Of a DNA stretch of 64,000 nt, positions 16,493 to 25,082 are shown in pieces. The notes beneath the pieces are model-generated. The model ran no database searches. It was given only the letters and a program-made list of their open reading frames with translations, and was not told the origin of the DNA. Numbering within the stretch: position 1 is the stretch's first letter; each line of letters opens with the position of its first letter. The position numbers and the translations under genes are program-made. Origin of the DNA: Candidatus Poribacteria bacterium. GTDB lineage: Bacteria; Poribacteria; WGA-4E; PCPOR2b. The stretch covers positions 1 through 64,000 of the forward strand of contig JAPPKS010000003.1 in NCBI GenBank assembly GCA_028819845.1, written 5' to 3'.

Positions 16493-16736
16493 AGGGCGAG
16501 CGTGCCATCTTAACGACGCCCATCGCCCCGCAACATGACCGTAGTGGCTTTACTTGTGCGCATCCCGCAAGTTCGCCGACACCGGGTAGTAATAGTACCG
16601 AGGTTTCCTATGATTCAGTTGTTTGTCATATCTTTACACACATCTCTGACGATGACATTTTCCACAAGTTATTTGATTTGACAGATTTGTCCGTTTGGCG
16701 CGACTGGTTGACATGGAATTGAGAAAGGGTTATCCA

Positions 16737-17738
16737 ATGAATTTCGACCGAATGCGAGACAGAGATTTGAGAAAGGAGGCGAAAAAACGTGGATTAAGAA
16801 GATATTCGTATTTGAATAAAGCCCAACTGATTCAGTATCTTATGACGGGAGATCATCCAATTCCCCCGAATCACGTTCTCATTCCAGACGGAAGATCGGA
16901 ACCCGCAATCCTGTCAGAAAATAAATTTCAGGTCATTCCATCAGATTCGGATTTAATCTTACCTTCCGATACCTCACCCGGGAATTTTTCTGTAAAGCAA
17001 ATTTTACACGGCGATTGCCTGAGCTTCCTGCCTTCAATGCCCGACAGCGTCTTCGATTGTTGCATTGCCGACCCGCCGTTCAACATGTCCCAAAAGAAAG
17101 GGTTGGGGTGGGCGTTTAGTTCCCATGTTACCATGCAGGAGGGTTGGGACATCTTTTCAAAAGACGAATATGTCCAGTTCACGCTCGATTGGGTCACCGA
17201 AATTCTACGAGTCGTCAAGCGAAATGGAAATATTTTCGTTTTCGGTTCGTTTCACAGCATCTTCACACTTGGGTTTATTATGCAAAACATCTTTGACCGG
17301 CGGATTATTACCCAGATCGTCTGGTATAAACCGAATGCGCAGCCGAACATTACCTGTAGGATGTTCACGGAGTCGACAGAGTTCATTTTATGGGCAGTCA
17401 ACAATGAAAGTAAGAAGGCGAAGAAGTGGACGTTCAACTATCATACAATGAAATCAATGAATAATAATAAGCAGATGCGGAACATGTGGGAAATCCCGCT
17501 AACTAAACCTACGGAACGAAAGCATGGCAAACACCCTTCACAAAAGCCTCTTCAAATCGTTGAACGGCTTGTCCTAGCGGGAACAAATGAAGGCGATTTT
17601 ATTCTCGATCCGTTTTCCGGTACCGGGACGACTGGCGTTGCGGCAGAAAAACACAACCGAAAATGGGTCATGATTGAGAAAGAAGAATCGTACAACCAGA
17701 TTGCACAAAAACGCCTGGATGAGCTATCTGAGCAGTGA
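16737..17738 (+). CDS. Type II DNA methyltransferase (beta-class, DPPF) with N-terminal SAP-like domain
   Basis: The catalytic motif IV, I-A-D-P-P-F-N, comes before the AdoMet motif I, L-D-P-F-S-G-T-G-T-T-G, which is the beta-class order used for N6-adenine or N4-cytosine methylation. Near the N-terminus L-R-K-E-A-K-K-R-G-L-R and the following basic helix resemble a SAP/Rho-N DNA-binding motif. It should methylate the site cut by the nuclease encoded next. ATG 16737 is preferred to an in-frame ATG at 16695 because AAAGGG lies seven bases upstream of it. The nuclease start follows 28 bases after the stop, so the pair forms an operon. Confidence 0.9.
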   Translation: MNFDRMRDRDLRKEAKKRGLRRYSYLNKAQLIQYLMTGDHPIPPNHVLIPDGRSEPAILSENKFQVIPSDSDLILPSDTSPGNFSVKQILHGDCLSFLPSMPDSVFDCCIADPPFNMSQKKGLGWAFSSHVTMQEGWDIFSKDEYVQFTLDWVTEILRVVKRNGNIFVFGSFHSIFTLGFIMQNIFDRRIITQIVWYKPNAQPNITCRMFTESTEFILWAVNNESKKAKKWTFNYHTMKSMNNNKQMRNMWEIPLTKPTERKHGKHPSQKPLQIVERLVLAGTNEGDFILDPFSGTGTTGVAAEKHNRKWVMIEKEESYNQIAQKRLDELSEQ

Positions 17739-17766
17739 TTAGGAATTCATTAGAGAGGTATTGTAC

Positions 17767-18378
17767 ATGGAAAGGCAGGAAGCACTCTCAAAACTGACCG
17801 AGCTCGTTGGACAAGACCTTCGGCTTTTAGCTGACACATACGAGGTAACGGTATTCAAAGAAGGGAAACCGAACAAAGGTTGGGCAGGGCACGTTCTTGA
17901 ACGCCATCTCAATTTACCCAGTAATTCCTCTCAATCTCCTAATTTTGGTTCGTGGGAATTAAAAATCATTCCACTGAAATATCTGCAGGGTGGCAAGTTG
18001 ACGGTAAAGGAAACAATGGCAATTACGATGATTGACTCTTACAATGTTGAAAGGACCGATTTTGAGGATAGTCACCTATTAGTCAAATTGAGGAAGCTAA
18101 TCGTTGCTGCCAGAATTTGGGAAAGCAAAGAGGAACAGCGTTCAATACTTTACACTGTGAAAACCTTCGACTTGGATAATCCCGACATATATGACCAAAT
18201 CAAGGATGATTATGACTTGGTAAGAGAGACTATTCGCACGAGAGGCTTTTCAACTCTGACTGGAAAAATGGGAGTGTATATTCAGCCGAGAACCAAGGGG
18301 CGCGGACATGGCAGTACAACGAGGGCGTTTTACGCAAGAACCACCTTTCTGAAGCAGTTCATTTTTCCGTCCTTCTGA
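17767..18378 (+). CDS. MutH/Sau3AI-like type II restriction endonuclease
   Basis: The fold family is suggested by K-G-W-A-G-H-V-L-E-R-H-L followed by P-N-F-G-S-W-E-L-K-I-I-P, the equivalent of the MutH region containing the E-L-K catalytic pair. The later M-G-V-Y-I-Q-P-R-T-K-G and F-Y-A-R-T-T-F-L-K-Q-F parallel the C-terminal MutH motifs. The first catalytic acid position of the PD-(D/E)xK site reads Asn (AAT) rather than Asp. It may be a family variant or an inactivating change. The D-x4-E-x-K-like spacing also recalls MvaI/BcnI enzymes. The recognition site cannot be read; GATC is possible by analogy. ATG 17767 follows GAGAGG at good spacing. Confidence 0.8.
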   Translation: MERQEALSKLTELVGQDLRLLADTYEVTVFKEGKPNKGWAGHVLERHLNLPSNSSQSPNFGSWELKIIPLKYLQGGKLTVKETMAITMIDSYNVERTDFEDSHLLVKLRKLIVAARIWESKEEQRSILYTVKTFDLDNPDIYDQIKDDYDLVRETIRTRGFSTLTGKMGVYIQPRTKGRGHGSTTRAFYARTTFLKQFIFPSF

Positions 18379-18607
18379 ACATACAGTCCCAATCGCACAG
18401 GGAAGTTATGAATCCAAAATTTACAGCCAATGTGACTAAAGATTGTACATTTACTCAGTAGTTTGTGTCAGAGGCGTCCTAGCCTCGATTATCAATCGGC
18501 CGAAATCTCCTTGTGTGAATATGAACCGAAATGACTTCGGATTGGATTCCACTCAACACTATTGCATCGCTAATCCTTAAACGTACCATCGGAAAAAACG
18601 TCGTACA

Positions 18608-20488
18608 ATGACCACAACCCCAACGTACCATACGACTGTCCAAAGAAAAAACGGTAGAATCGGCGAACTTCGCCTGTTACGAAATGGCGAAGTTTTATCA
18701 CCACTGTCAACACCGATTTTGTATCCGGTGGTTTCATTTATGACCGGCTCTACTCCGCGCGGCGGCGGACTCTGGAAATATCTGCTCCGCGATTTAATGA
18801 AGCGCGACACGCCGATGTTATCACAAGTCCTCCACTTTCTAGACTTTCCCATCAATGGCAAAATCTTAGCGAAGTGGCGAAATAAATCCATTCGTGAATG
18901 GTACCAAGAGGTAAACGGTGCCTACAATGCCCCGCTGTTTCTCGACTCCGGCGGATTTAAGCTGCTTTACAACGCGGGGTTGGACTTGACGGAATTTGGT
19001 ATTGAAAAAGAAACCGAAGCCGATGATATTCTTGCGCTCCAAGAGGACTTTGGCGGAGAAATCTTCGCTTCCTTAGATTATCCGTTACCGCCGGGGCTAG
19101 AACGATCGGAAGCCGAAAAACGGATGAGCCTCAGTCTGGAGAACGCCTGCCGTGTGGCAACTGTGCTCTCAACCAAAACACAACCGCCTTTTCTATACGT
19201 TTGCTGCCATGGGCAGTCTCAGTCGGATATTGAAGATTATGTCAAAAGGGTTTTTGACCGCCTTTCGGGCGTGCTGCCCGCATTCGGGCTTGCGATCGGC
19301 TCCTTAGTGCCGCTGCGCGGGAAGCAGGATTCGGAGGTGCTCGAACGAATCTGCGGGGTTCAAAGGGCAATTCCGGATTCAGCACGCCAACATACGCCCA
19401 TCCACGCATTCGGAGTTTCAGGCGAACTCGCGCCTATCCTGGCATACATGGGTATTGATAGCTTCGACAGCACAAGCTACATTCAGGCGGCGCGCGGCCT
19501 CAACTACGCGGATCCATTGACCCGAGCAAAGCGCAAACTAATGGAGTTGGATGAGCTAACTTGTACCTGCCGAATATGCAGCGAGGTTTCGCTTGATGAG
19601 ATGCAGGGCGCCTTAATGGAAGCGGCAAGCTATAAACGGACCTCGACTGGAAAATATAAGAGCGAATATTATGCGGCAATCGCCTTGCACAATCTCGAGT
19701 TGGAAACAGAGTTGCTGTCACGCATGAAACGTGCGATTGAAGCCGATGATGCGCTGGAAGAAATATGCCGGCATGCCTCATCTGGCCGCGGCATACGTGC
19801 GGCTATCGACTGGTTGATGGCGAACGATGAATCTTTTGCCAGCCGAATGGCGAGAACGATTGCGGCAGCCCCTACCTCAGAAAACCGGCGCGCCGGTAAG
19901 AGGAACCCCAATCAACTGGAACTCTTCCAGACTACGAGCCAAGAAGCGAGGAGCCTCTCGCTGAATTACACACCAGATTCCTTTGTCATTCCAGATAGTT
20001 ATGTACCCCCTAGGGACACGAAGGTTCTTTTGTCAATACCCTGTGCGGGGAAAAAGCCGTATTCGCTGTCTCGTACACACGCTATCATCAACACTAGGCT
20101 TCAAGCGGCTTTTGGAGAGAATCAACAGGAGATTCACAAGGTTACGCTTTCGGGGCTTTACGGGCCAGTACCTGAAGAATTTGAAACTGAAGAACCCGTC
20201 GTGCGCTACGATTTCCAGTTGTCTCCCAGAAACATCGCGCAAATCCAGTTGGGCGCCGATAGGTTCAACGCCTATCTCGATAAATATGCCGACTATTATG
20301 CGCTGGTTGTTGGCTACGCCACAAGTCACGCCTACCGCATGGTATTTGAAACCATCCAAGTTAGCCGTTCCGATTTTTTATTGCTCCCGATGAAACCGAG
20401 ACAGAAGCGGCTTTCAGAGTTCTTTCGGCACGTGTACCTAGACGAACTCATCGAGACATTGTCGACCGTAATCCCCCCACAAAACTAA
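18608..20488 (+). CDS. tRNA-guanine transglycosylase-like protein fused to DUF5591 (DpdA/ArcS-like)
   Basis: Residues about 30-370 are a transglycosylase barrel. L-D-S-G-G-F-K holds the catalytic Asp 113, F-D-S (Asp 287) is the nucleophile position of TGT, and C-T-C-R-I-C (319-324) with H361 in A-L-H-N-L is the zinc site. Residues about 465-620 hold I-P-C-A-G-K-K-P-Y-S-L-S-R-T-H, the mark of DUF5591, otherwise known from archaeosine synthase ArcS. The usual tRNA-enzyme segment M-P-T-R-N-A-R after the nucleophile is replaced by T-S-Y-I-Q-A-A-R, as in DpdA enzymes that insert 7-deazaguanines into DNA. The gene sits 229 bases after a restriction-modification pair, which favours a DNA role, but tRNA cannot be excluded. 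No Shine-Dalgarno is obvious. Confidence 0.8.
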   Translation: MTTTPTYHTTVQRKNGRIGELRLLRNGEVLSPLSTPILYPVVSFMTGSTPRGGGLWKYLLRDLMKRDTPMLSQVLHFLDFPINGKILAKWRNKSIREWYQEVNGAYNAPLFLDSGGFKLLYNAGLDLTEFGIEKETEADDILALQEDFGGEIFASLDYPLPPGLERSEAEKRMSLSLENACRVATVLSTKTQPPFLYVCCHGQSQSDIEDYVKRVFDRLSGVLPAFGLAIGSLVPLRGKQDSEVLERICGVQRAIPDSARQHTPIHAFGVSGELAPILAYMGIDSFDSTSYIQAARGLNYADPLTRAKRKLMELDELTCTCRICSEVSLDEMQGALMEAASYKRTSTGKYKSEYYAAIALHNLELETELLSRMKRAIEADDALEEICRHASSGRGIRAAIDWLMANDESFASRMARTIAAAPTSENRRAGKRNPNQLELFQTTSQEARSLSLNYTPDSFVIPDSYVPPRDTKVLLSIPCAGKKPYSLSRTHAIINTRLQAAFGENQQEIHKVTLSGLYGPVPEEFETEEPVVRYDFQLSPRNIAQIQLGADRFNAYLDKYADYYALVVGYATSHAYRMVFETIQVSRSDFLLLPMKPRQKRLSEFFRHVYLDELIETLSTVIPPQN

Positions 20489-20639
20489 TATCGCGAGGGA
20501 ATGTTCTTCGTTACCAATACGCGGCAATCCGTGGACAAAACCAACGGAGGTTCATACGATACGTGTTGCCTTCCTAAGTTTCAGATCAGACAATGGCGGC
20601 TTGGAGCAACAGCTTGTTGCGGAATTTGGTAGGAAAGCA

Positions 20640-21383
20640 TTAGGTCAATGGAATTACGTCAGCGTAGACGTACGCCGGAGAGTCATTGCCGGCGTTGTCA
20701 AGGTCATCACCTTCATTTGACGCGGCGGCAATTTTTCGCTCTACAATTCTTCCGGGTTTGGCCGCAATAGCGCTGCTGAACATCGGACCATCAACGACAC
20801 ACGTATGAAACTCTCCGTTCTCGCCCAGCGGGTCTACTTCCTCCGGTAAGTCTGCTAAAAAGTTGGAATCGAACCATTTGCCGGCGAACTCTGCTGGTAT
20901 CATGGTTGGATTAAGCGCAGTAACAATCGCCCTCATTCCCGACCCAATCATCCTTCGAGCAAGTAATGTGGTGTCTTGCCCCCATACCGGGAAAATCGGT
21001 GTGAAGCCCGTCCCGCGCAATTTTTCCTCACGATACTTCCGAATGTCCTCAAGGAAGAGGTCTCCAAATGCAAGATGTGACGCGGCGATATCCGCGGGCA
21101 GTTCCTGAATTTGATTAAGGAACGCACTCATAGCAGACTCATACTGTGAGTCAGAGCAGGGATAGGGGATAGGAATCTCGTACAGTGGCAAGTCTAATCT
21201 CTGGGCTTGCTGCTCTAAAATCCACGATGGTGTAGAATGAATTGAAACCCTATCAAATGTCCTAGTTATCGTAGTAAATATTCCGCGTACGTCATAACGT
21301 TCTGGCTGCTTGCGCAGCGTGTAGAGCGCCCATGCGGAGTCTTTACCTGAAGACCAAGACACTAGGACAGGTGTAGGTATCAT
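20640..21383 (-). CDS. Dph6-like ATP pyrophosphatase (adenine nucleotide alpha hydrolase)
   Basis: A PP-loop ATPase with S-W-S-S-G-K-D-S-A near residue 8 and the C-terminal G-E-N-G-E-F-H-T-C-V-V-D-G-P, the signature shared with diphthine-ammonia ligase. In eukaryotes the family amidates diphthine on EF-2; bacteria lack diphthamide, so the bacterial substrate is unknown. Presumably it adenylates a carboxylate or carbonyl before ligation. 247 residues is normal. It is convergent with the TGT fusion gene and reads from AAGG eight bases upstream of the ATG. Confidence 0.85.
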   Translation of the reverse strand: MIPTPVLVSWSSGKDSAWALYTLRKQPERYDVRGIFTTITRTFDRVSIHSTPSWILEQQAQRLDLPLYEIPIPYPCSDSQYESAMSAFLNQIQELPADIAASHLAFGDLFLEDIRKYREEKLRGTGFTPIFPVWGQDTTLLARRMIGSGMRAIVTALNPTMIPAEFAGKWFDSNFLADLPEEVDPLGENGEFHTCVVDGPMFSSAIAAKPGRIVERKIAAASNEGDDLDNAGNDSPAYVYADVIPLT

Positions 21384-21640
21384 ATTGGTTACCTTTTTTC
21401 ATTAAATTAAATCCACGCTCATTTGTTGACAATTCCAGATACAGGGGGAATTCCCGGAGAATTCACGATTAATTACAACCCAAATTGCCATTACCCCTCT
21501 CTGAGTAATTTGAATGTCATTATGCCGTGGAGATAATGAATCGAAAGCTAGAATTTGCTTTGGTCAGCCCATCTTTCTGAACGCATTGGCATTCACCAAA
21601 TTTTAGTTTCTATATCGCCTGTTTGTCAAGCATTTCTATC
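21384..21640. other. Divergent intergenic region
   Basis: This is the left part of the 380-base gap between the Dph6-like gene and rimI. It is AT-rich and I see no open frame of interest. The right part of the gap holds a palindrome and a promoter, listed separately. Confidence 0.5.
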
Positions 21641-21655
21641 GTTTACAGCGTAAAC
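21641..21655. promoter_or_regulatory. Palindrome GTTTAC-AGC-GTAAAC, possible operator
   Basis: A perfect inverted repeat with six-base arms and a three-base centre, 17 bases upstream of the rimI -35 box. The shape is that of a dimeric regulator site; no regulator gene is adjacent. Confidence 0.4.
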
Positions 21656-21672
21656 AACTCTGCATAACAGGA

Positions 21673-21701
21673 TTGACAGAAGGACGACTTGAGGCTAAAA
21701 T
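21673..21701 (+). promoter_or_regulatory. Sigma-70 promoter for rimI
   Basis: Perfect -35 TTGACA (21673-21678), a 17-base spacer, and -10 TAAAAT (21696-21701), five of six to consensus. Transcription would start near 21708. Confidence 0.75.
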
Positions 21702-21763
21702 GAAGCAGTGAGATTGAGCGTTCGGCGAGGCGAATCAAGACTAAAATAGGTTAGAACCGCAAG

Positions 21764-22330
21764 TTGAAAGTTGTCAACGTAAAACTTCCTCCAATCGACA
21801 TTCAGATTAACCATATGCAGCAAAACGATCTCCCGACTGTGTTAGAGATTGAACGTCAATCATTTGCTTTCCCTTGGCCAGAGATTGCCTTTAAGCAGGG
21901 CGCAAACCGGACGAATCCACACTGCCATTTTCTCGTCGCTCGCGCTAACGGCGCGCCGATTGCATTTATTAACTTTTTGATGGTTGAGGATTACGTTCAT
22001 ATCACAAACTTTGCGGTGGCACCGACTTGCCGCCGCCAAAATGTTGGCAAATACCTACTCGCGCGATCCCTAGAGCACATTAGGGAAAAGGGCGGAAGAA
22101 CAGTCTTCTTGGAAGTGCGTACCAGCAACCTGCCGGCGCTAAACCTTTATCGTCAATTCGGCTTTGAGATTGCCGACTTTCGCCGGAAATATTATCCGGA
22201 TGACGGTGAAGACGCCTACATATTGTCGCTTCCCAACCTTTCAGAAATACATTTTGAAATCGACCAAGAATCGAAGATCGATTGTTCATCGGGAAGCAAT
22301 TTGCGTGAGACAGAAGAATCACCCAAGTAA
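21764..22330 (+). CDS. rimI: Ribosomal-protein-alanine N-acetyltransferase RimI-like (GNAT)
   Basis: A GNAT acetyltransferase expected to acetylate the N-terminal alanine of ribosomal protein S18 using acetyl-CoA. Family features are L-E-I-E-R-Q-S-F-A-F-P-W-P near the start, the acetyl-CoA loop C-R-R-Q-N-V-G-K-Y-L and E-V-R-T-S-N-L-P-A-L-N-L-Y-R-Q-F-G-F. The start is uncertain: TTG 21764 is the only in-frame candidate that keeps the first beta strand (I-D-I-Q-I-N-H-M), while ATG 21815 would lose it. The last 30 residues after the GNAT fold are low-complexity and specific to this protein. Confidence 0.87.
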   Translation: MKVVNVKLPPIDIQINHMQQNDLPTVLEIERQSFAFPWPEIAFKQGANRTNPHCHFLVARANGAPIAFINFLMVEDYVHITNFAVAPTCRRQNVGKYLLARSLEHIREKGGRTVFLEVRTSNLPALNLYRQFGFEIADFRRKYYPDDGEDAYILSLPNLSEIHFEIDQESKIDCSSGSNLRETEESPK

Positions 22331-22402
22331 TTTGTTTGGTAGGTGGACAATCCACTGATACTGACTGAACTTGCAAATAATTGAATCAAGGTAAGGAGCA
22401 CA

Positions 22403-23350
22403 TTGCAAATAGTGAGATTAATGCGGCCAAAATCGAATCAAAAAACCGGTGCAGTCGATGTTCCGATAAAAGTAGTGTTGTTCGTGCTGTTTTTGGCGCT
22501 GCTTTGGGGCGGCATTTCCGTTTCGATTAAGGTTGGACTTCAGCAATTCGCGCCGTTCGCTCTGGCAGGGTTAAGGTATTCGATTGGGTTGTTCGTTATC
22601 GCATTATGGGCAACCTCACAAGGAGAGTCACTGAAACCTAAGGCGGGCGAACTCTTGCGGTTGCTCTTGTTCGGACTCCTATTTACGGGGCAAACATCCT
22701 GCTTAAACTGGGGTACGAACCTCACACATGCCGGACGGTCGGTTGTCTTCGTCAACACGCATCCATTTTTTGTCGCCATCGTCTCACATTTCATCGTTCC
22801 GGGAGATCGGTTGGGACGATGGAAAACCGTGGGATTAATCGTCGCATTTAGCGGAATTCTGATTGTCTTTCGTGACAACATAATCGGTGACACGAGCGGA
22901 CATCTCGCCGGAGATTTGCTAACGCTTCTAAGCGGATTCCAGCTTGGTCTACTAATTACTCTGACAAATCGGCTGGTTCAGTCGATTCACCCGTATCGAT
23001 TACTTACCTCCCAGATGGCGGTGGGGATACCGTGTTTTTTCATATTGAGTGCAATTTTCGAAGGGAAAGTCGGCTATGGATTTTCTAATCCCGCATTGTT
23101 CGCCGTTTTGTATCAGGGTGCGGTGGTTGCGGGTTTCTGTCTTGTTGCGTGGACCCTGGTGCTGAAATACTACCCTCCCAGCCGGGTCGCTGTCCTGTTT
23201 TTTACTACGCCGCTCTGGGGAATCGCACTCAGTTACCTACTCCTTAAGGAACCATTAACCCCCGGACTCGGCATCGGGACACCTCTGGTTGTGCTTGGCA
23301 TCTATCTTGTCAATCGATTTCCAGCTAGCGAAAAAAAGGCGGGAAAATGA
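22403..23350 (+). CDS. EamA/DMT-family permease
   Basis: A ten-helix drug/metabolite transporter built from two EamA repeats. The first repeat begins F-L-A-L-L-W-G-G-I-S-V-S-I-K-V-G and the second ends L-T-P-G-L-G-I-G-T-P-L-V-V-L-G-I-Y-L-V-N. It probably exports amino acids or metabolites, but the substrate is unknown. The start TTG 22403 has AAGGAG upstream at short spacing; ATG 22421 is the alternative. It follows rimI by 72 bases. Confidence 0.88.
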   Translation: MQIVRLMRPKSNQKTGAVDVPIKVVLFVLFLALLWGGISVSIKVGLQQFAPFALAGLRYSIGLFVIALWATSQGESLKPKAGELLRLLLFGLLFTGQTSCLNWGTNLTHAGRSVVFVNTHPFFVAIVSHFIVPGDRLGRWKTVGLIVAFSGILIVFRDNIIGDTSGHLAGDLLTLLSGFQLGLLITLTNRLVQSIHPYRLLTSQMAVGIPCFFILSAIFEGKVGYGFSNPALFAVLYQGAVVAGFCLVAWTLVLKYYPPSRVAVLFFTTPLWGIALSYLLLKEPLTPGLGIGTPLVVLGIYLVNRFPASEKKAGK

Positions 23351-23465
23351 GAAGCGTAGTCCGGTGTGAGAGTGGAACACGGGAACAGCGTAAGAAAAGC
23401 TATCAATCAATCAACCCGCTGCCCTTACAATCACGCTATGCCGCAGCGCAGGGGTAGGTTTCTTA

Positions 23466-23494
23466 TTGACATGTTTTCACACAGTAAGTATAAT
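23466..23494 (+). promoter_or_regulatory. Consensus sigma-70 promoter for the nadD operon
   Basis: TTGACA (23466-23471), a 17-base spacer and TATAAT (23489-23494), all perfect. The start of transcription would be near 23501, 76 bases before nadD. It should give strong constitutive expression of nadD, yacG, yqeK, rsfS and argS. Confidence 0.88.
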
Positions 23495-23576
23495 TCAATC
23501 GGGAAAATGACATTATTAAAGAACCTTCAGTATTGGTGTATACCGTACTGTACCCGATTAAATCGCAACTGCCATC

Positions 23577-24158
23577 ATGAAAATTGCTATATTGGGAGGC
23601 ACCTTCAACCCCATTCATAACGCCCATTTGTTGAGTGCAGAGCAGGTGCGCGATGGATTAGGTTACGACAAGGTTCTTTTTATCCCATCTGCGCGTCCAC
23701 CTCATAAAGTACCTTGGGAAATCATCGATCCTGAGCATCGCTATCAGATGACCCGGTTGGCGATAAAGGACAATCCTGATTTTGAGGTCTCACGGATTGA
23801 ATTGGATCGCAACGGCGCATCCTACGCAATTCAGACCATAAAGGAGTTGCAATCAATTTACGGGGACGCGTGCCAATTTGCGTGGATTATTGGCGCGGAC
23901 TCGCTGATTGAATTCACAATCTGGAAGGACTTTGATGAGTTGCTCGATACCTGCCATTTCATTGCAACCACTCGACCAAACTACTGTATTGAAGAAGCGC
24001 TTCCCAATATTCACAATCGCGTCCAGGTTTACTCAATTACCGGTCTCAATATTTCAGCGTCCGAAATTCGTGAGCGTGTCCGGGAAAGACGTTCTATCCG
24101 ATACCTAGTGCCCCATACTGTAGAAGACTATATTTTTCAACATGAACTTTACAGATAG
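23577..24158 (+). CDS. nadD: Nicotinate-nucleotide adenylyltransferase NadD
   Basis: NadD makes deamido-NAD from nicotinate mononucleotide and ATP, the penultimate step of NAD synthesis. The nucleotidyltransferase motif G-G-T-F-N-P-I-H-N-A-H is at the start, then I-P-S-A-R-P-P-H-K, W-I-I-G-A-D-S-L, and late I-S-A-S-E-I-R. Length 193 is typical. It opens a compact operon with yacG (10 bases on), yqeK (overlapping), rsfS and argS, a grouping close to the Gram-positive nadD-yqeK-rsfS set. Confidence 0.96.
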   Translation: MKIAILGGTFNPIHNAHLLSAEQVRDGLGYDKVLFIPSARPPHKVPWEIIDPEHRYQMTRLAIKDNPDFEVSRIELDRNGASYAIQTIKELQSIYGDACQFAWIIGADSLIEFTIWKDFDELLDTCHFIATTRPNYCIEEALPNIHNRVQVYSITGLNISASEIRERVRERRSIRYLVPHTVEDYIFQHELYR

Positions 24159-24168
24159 GTGATGCAGA

Positions 24169-24420
24169 TTGACCCTCCGATGCAGTATCTGTGGCGAATC
24201 CTACGAATTTGATGATAAGGGTAAAGAGTTGCCGCCCCACTTTCCATTCTGTAGTTCTCGTTGTAAATCGATTGACTTAGGTAAATGGTTCAACGAGGAA
24301 TACAGAATTAGCACACCATTGCCTAGTGTACAAGCTATGACGAATGAAGAGCGGGAGGCGTTCGCGCAATTCCTGTCAAAGGCGGGAAGAGCAGACGACA
24401 TTAACAGTAACGATGAATAA
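24169..24420 (+). CDS. yacG: YacG-family zinc-finger protein
   Basis: A small protein with the YacG zinc ribbon: C-S-I-C at residues 5-8 and C-S-S-R-C following F-P-F, then I-D-L-G-K-W-F-N-E-E-Y-R-I. In Escherichia coli YacG binds and inhibits DNA gyrase. At 83 residues it is slightly longer than its homologue, with an acidic tail. The start is TTG 24169 with AGGTGATG upstream; no ATG fits the frame. Its last eight bases overlap the start of yqeK. Confidence 0.88.
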   Translation: MTLRCSICGESYEFDDKGKELPPHFPFCSSRCKSIDLGKWFNEEYRISTPLPSVQAMTNEEREAFAQFLSKAGRADDINSNDE

Positions 24421-25030
24421 TGATGTCAGTGCGGAACGAGATTGGCTGGAACACCCTAAGACCATTGAAATCCAGCGTTACCTCAAAGATAATCTCCAGC
24501 CAAGACGTTTTGTGCACGTCCTTTCTGTACGTGACACGGCAGTTGATTTGGCGAGAAGATATTCTGCCGATTTACAAAAGTTAAATTTTGCCGCGCTGCT
24601 GCACGATTGCGCAAAATGGATGAGTGCCGAGGAATTGTTCAAATCCGCAGCCCATTTCGGACTTCATCTTGATGTCATTGAGCGTGCCAACCCATCGATT
24701 TTGCACGCGCGCATCGGTGCCGAACTGGCCGCCAAGCGATTTGGCATTGACCATCCTGAAATTCTCAGCGCCATTCGCTTGCACACTACCGGCAGTGGCG
24801 TAATGCCCCTTATCGACAGAATCTTGTACGTCGCAGATTTTGCTGAACCGCAGCGCACCTATAAAGAGGCGGATATCGTCCATAAACTGGCATATCAAGA
24901 TTTGAACCGGGCGGTATTAGAAGTCAGCCGTTACAAAATTGAGCAGCTGCTCACTAAAGGAAAGGCCATCCACCCGAACACAATTGACGCCTACAACGCC
25001 GCATTACGAAAAACCTGCGGCGCCGGATAA
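24413..25030 (+). CDS. yqeK: YqeK-like HD-domain hydrolase
   Basis: An HD phosphohydrolase of the YqeK type, which in Firmicutes splits diadenosine tetraphosphate symmetrically. Metal ligands are R-F-x-H-V-L-S-V near residue 33 (His), L-L-H-D-C-A-K (His-Asp) and I-R-L-H-T-T-G, with a late Asp in L-Y-V-A-D-F-A-E-P. The start is ATG 24413, inside the last codons of yacG. The frame is open 23 codons upstream but only as overlap with yacG. 205 residues. Confidence 0.9.
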   Translation: MNNDVSAERDWLEHPKTIEIQRYLKDNLQPRRFVHVLSVRDTAVDLARRYSADLQKLNFAALLHDCAKWMSAEELFKSAAHFGLHLDVIERANPSILHARIGAELAAKRFGIDHPEILSAIRLHTTGSGVMPLIDRILYVADFAEPQRTYKEADIVHKLAYQDLNRAVLEVSRYKIEQLLTKGKAIHPNTIDAYNAALRKTCGAG

Positions 25031-25082
25031 TACCTAGGCATCCGGCAAACTGTTGATGGTAACACTTCGAAAAGGAGCCACC

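Noticed and set aside
16493-16736. A frame running from the hydroxylase end to the methyltransferase
   Set aside because: It starts inside the hydroxylase gene in another frame and has no motif; the methyltransferase has its own ribosome site.
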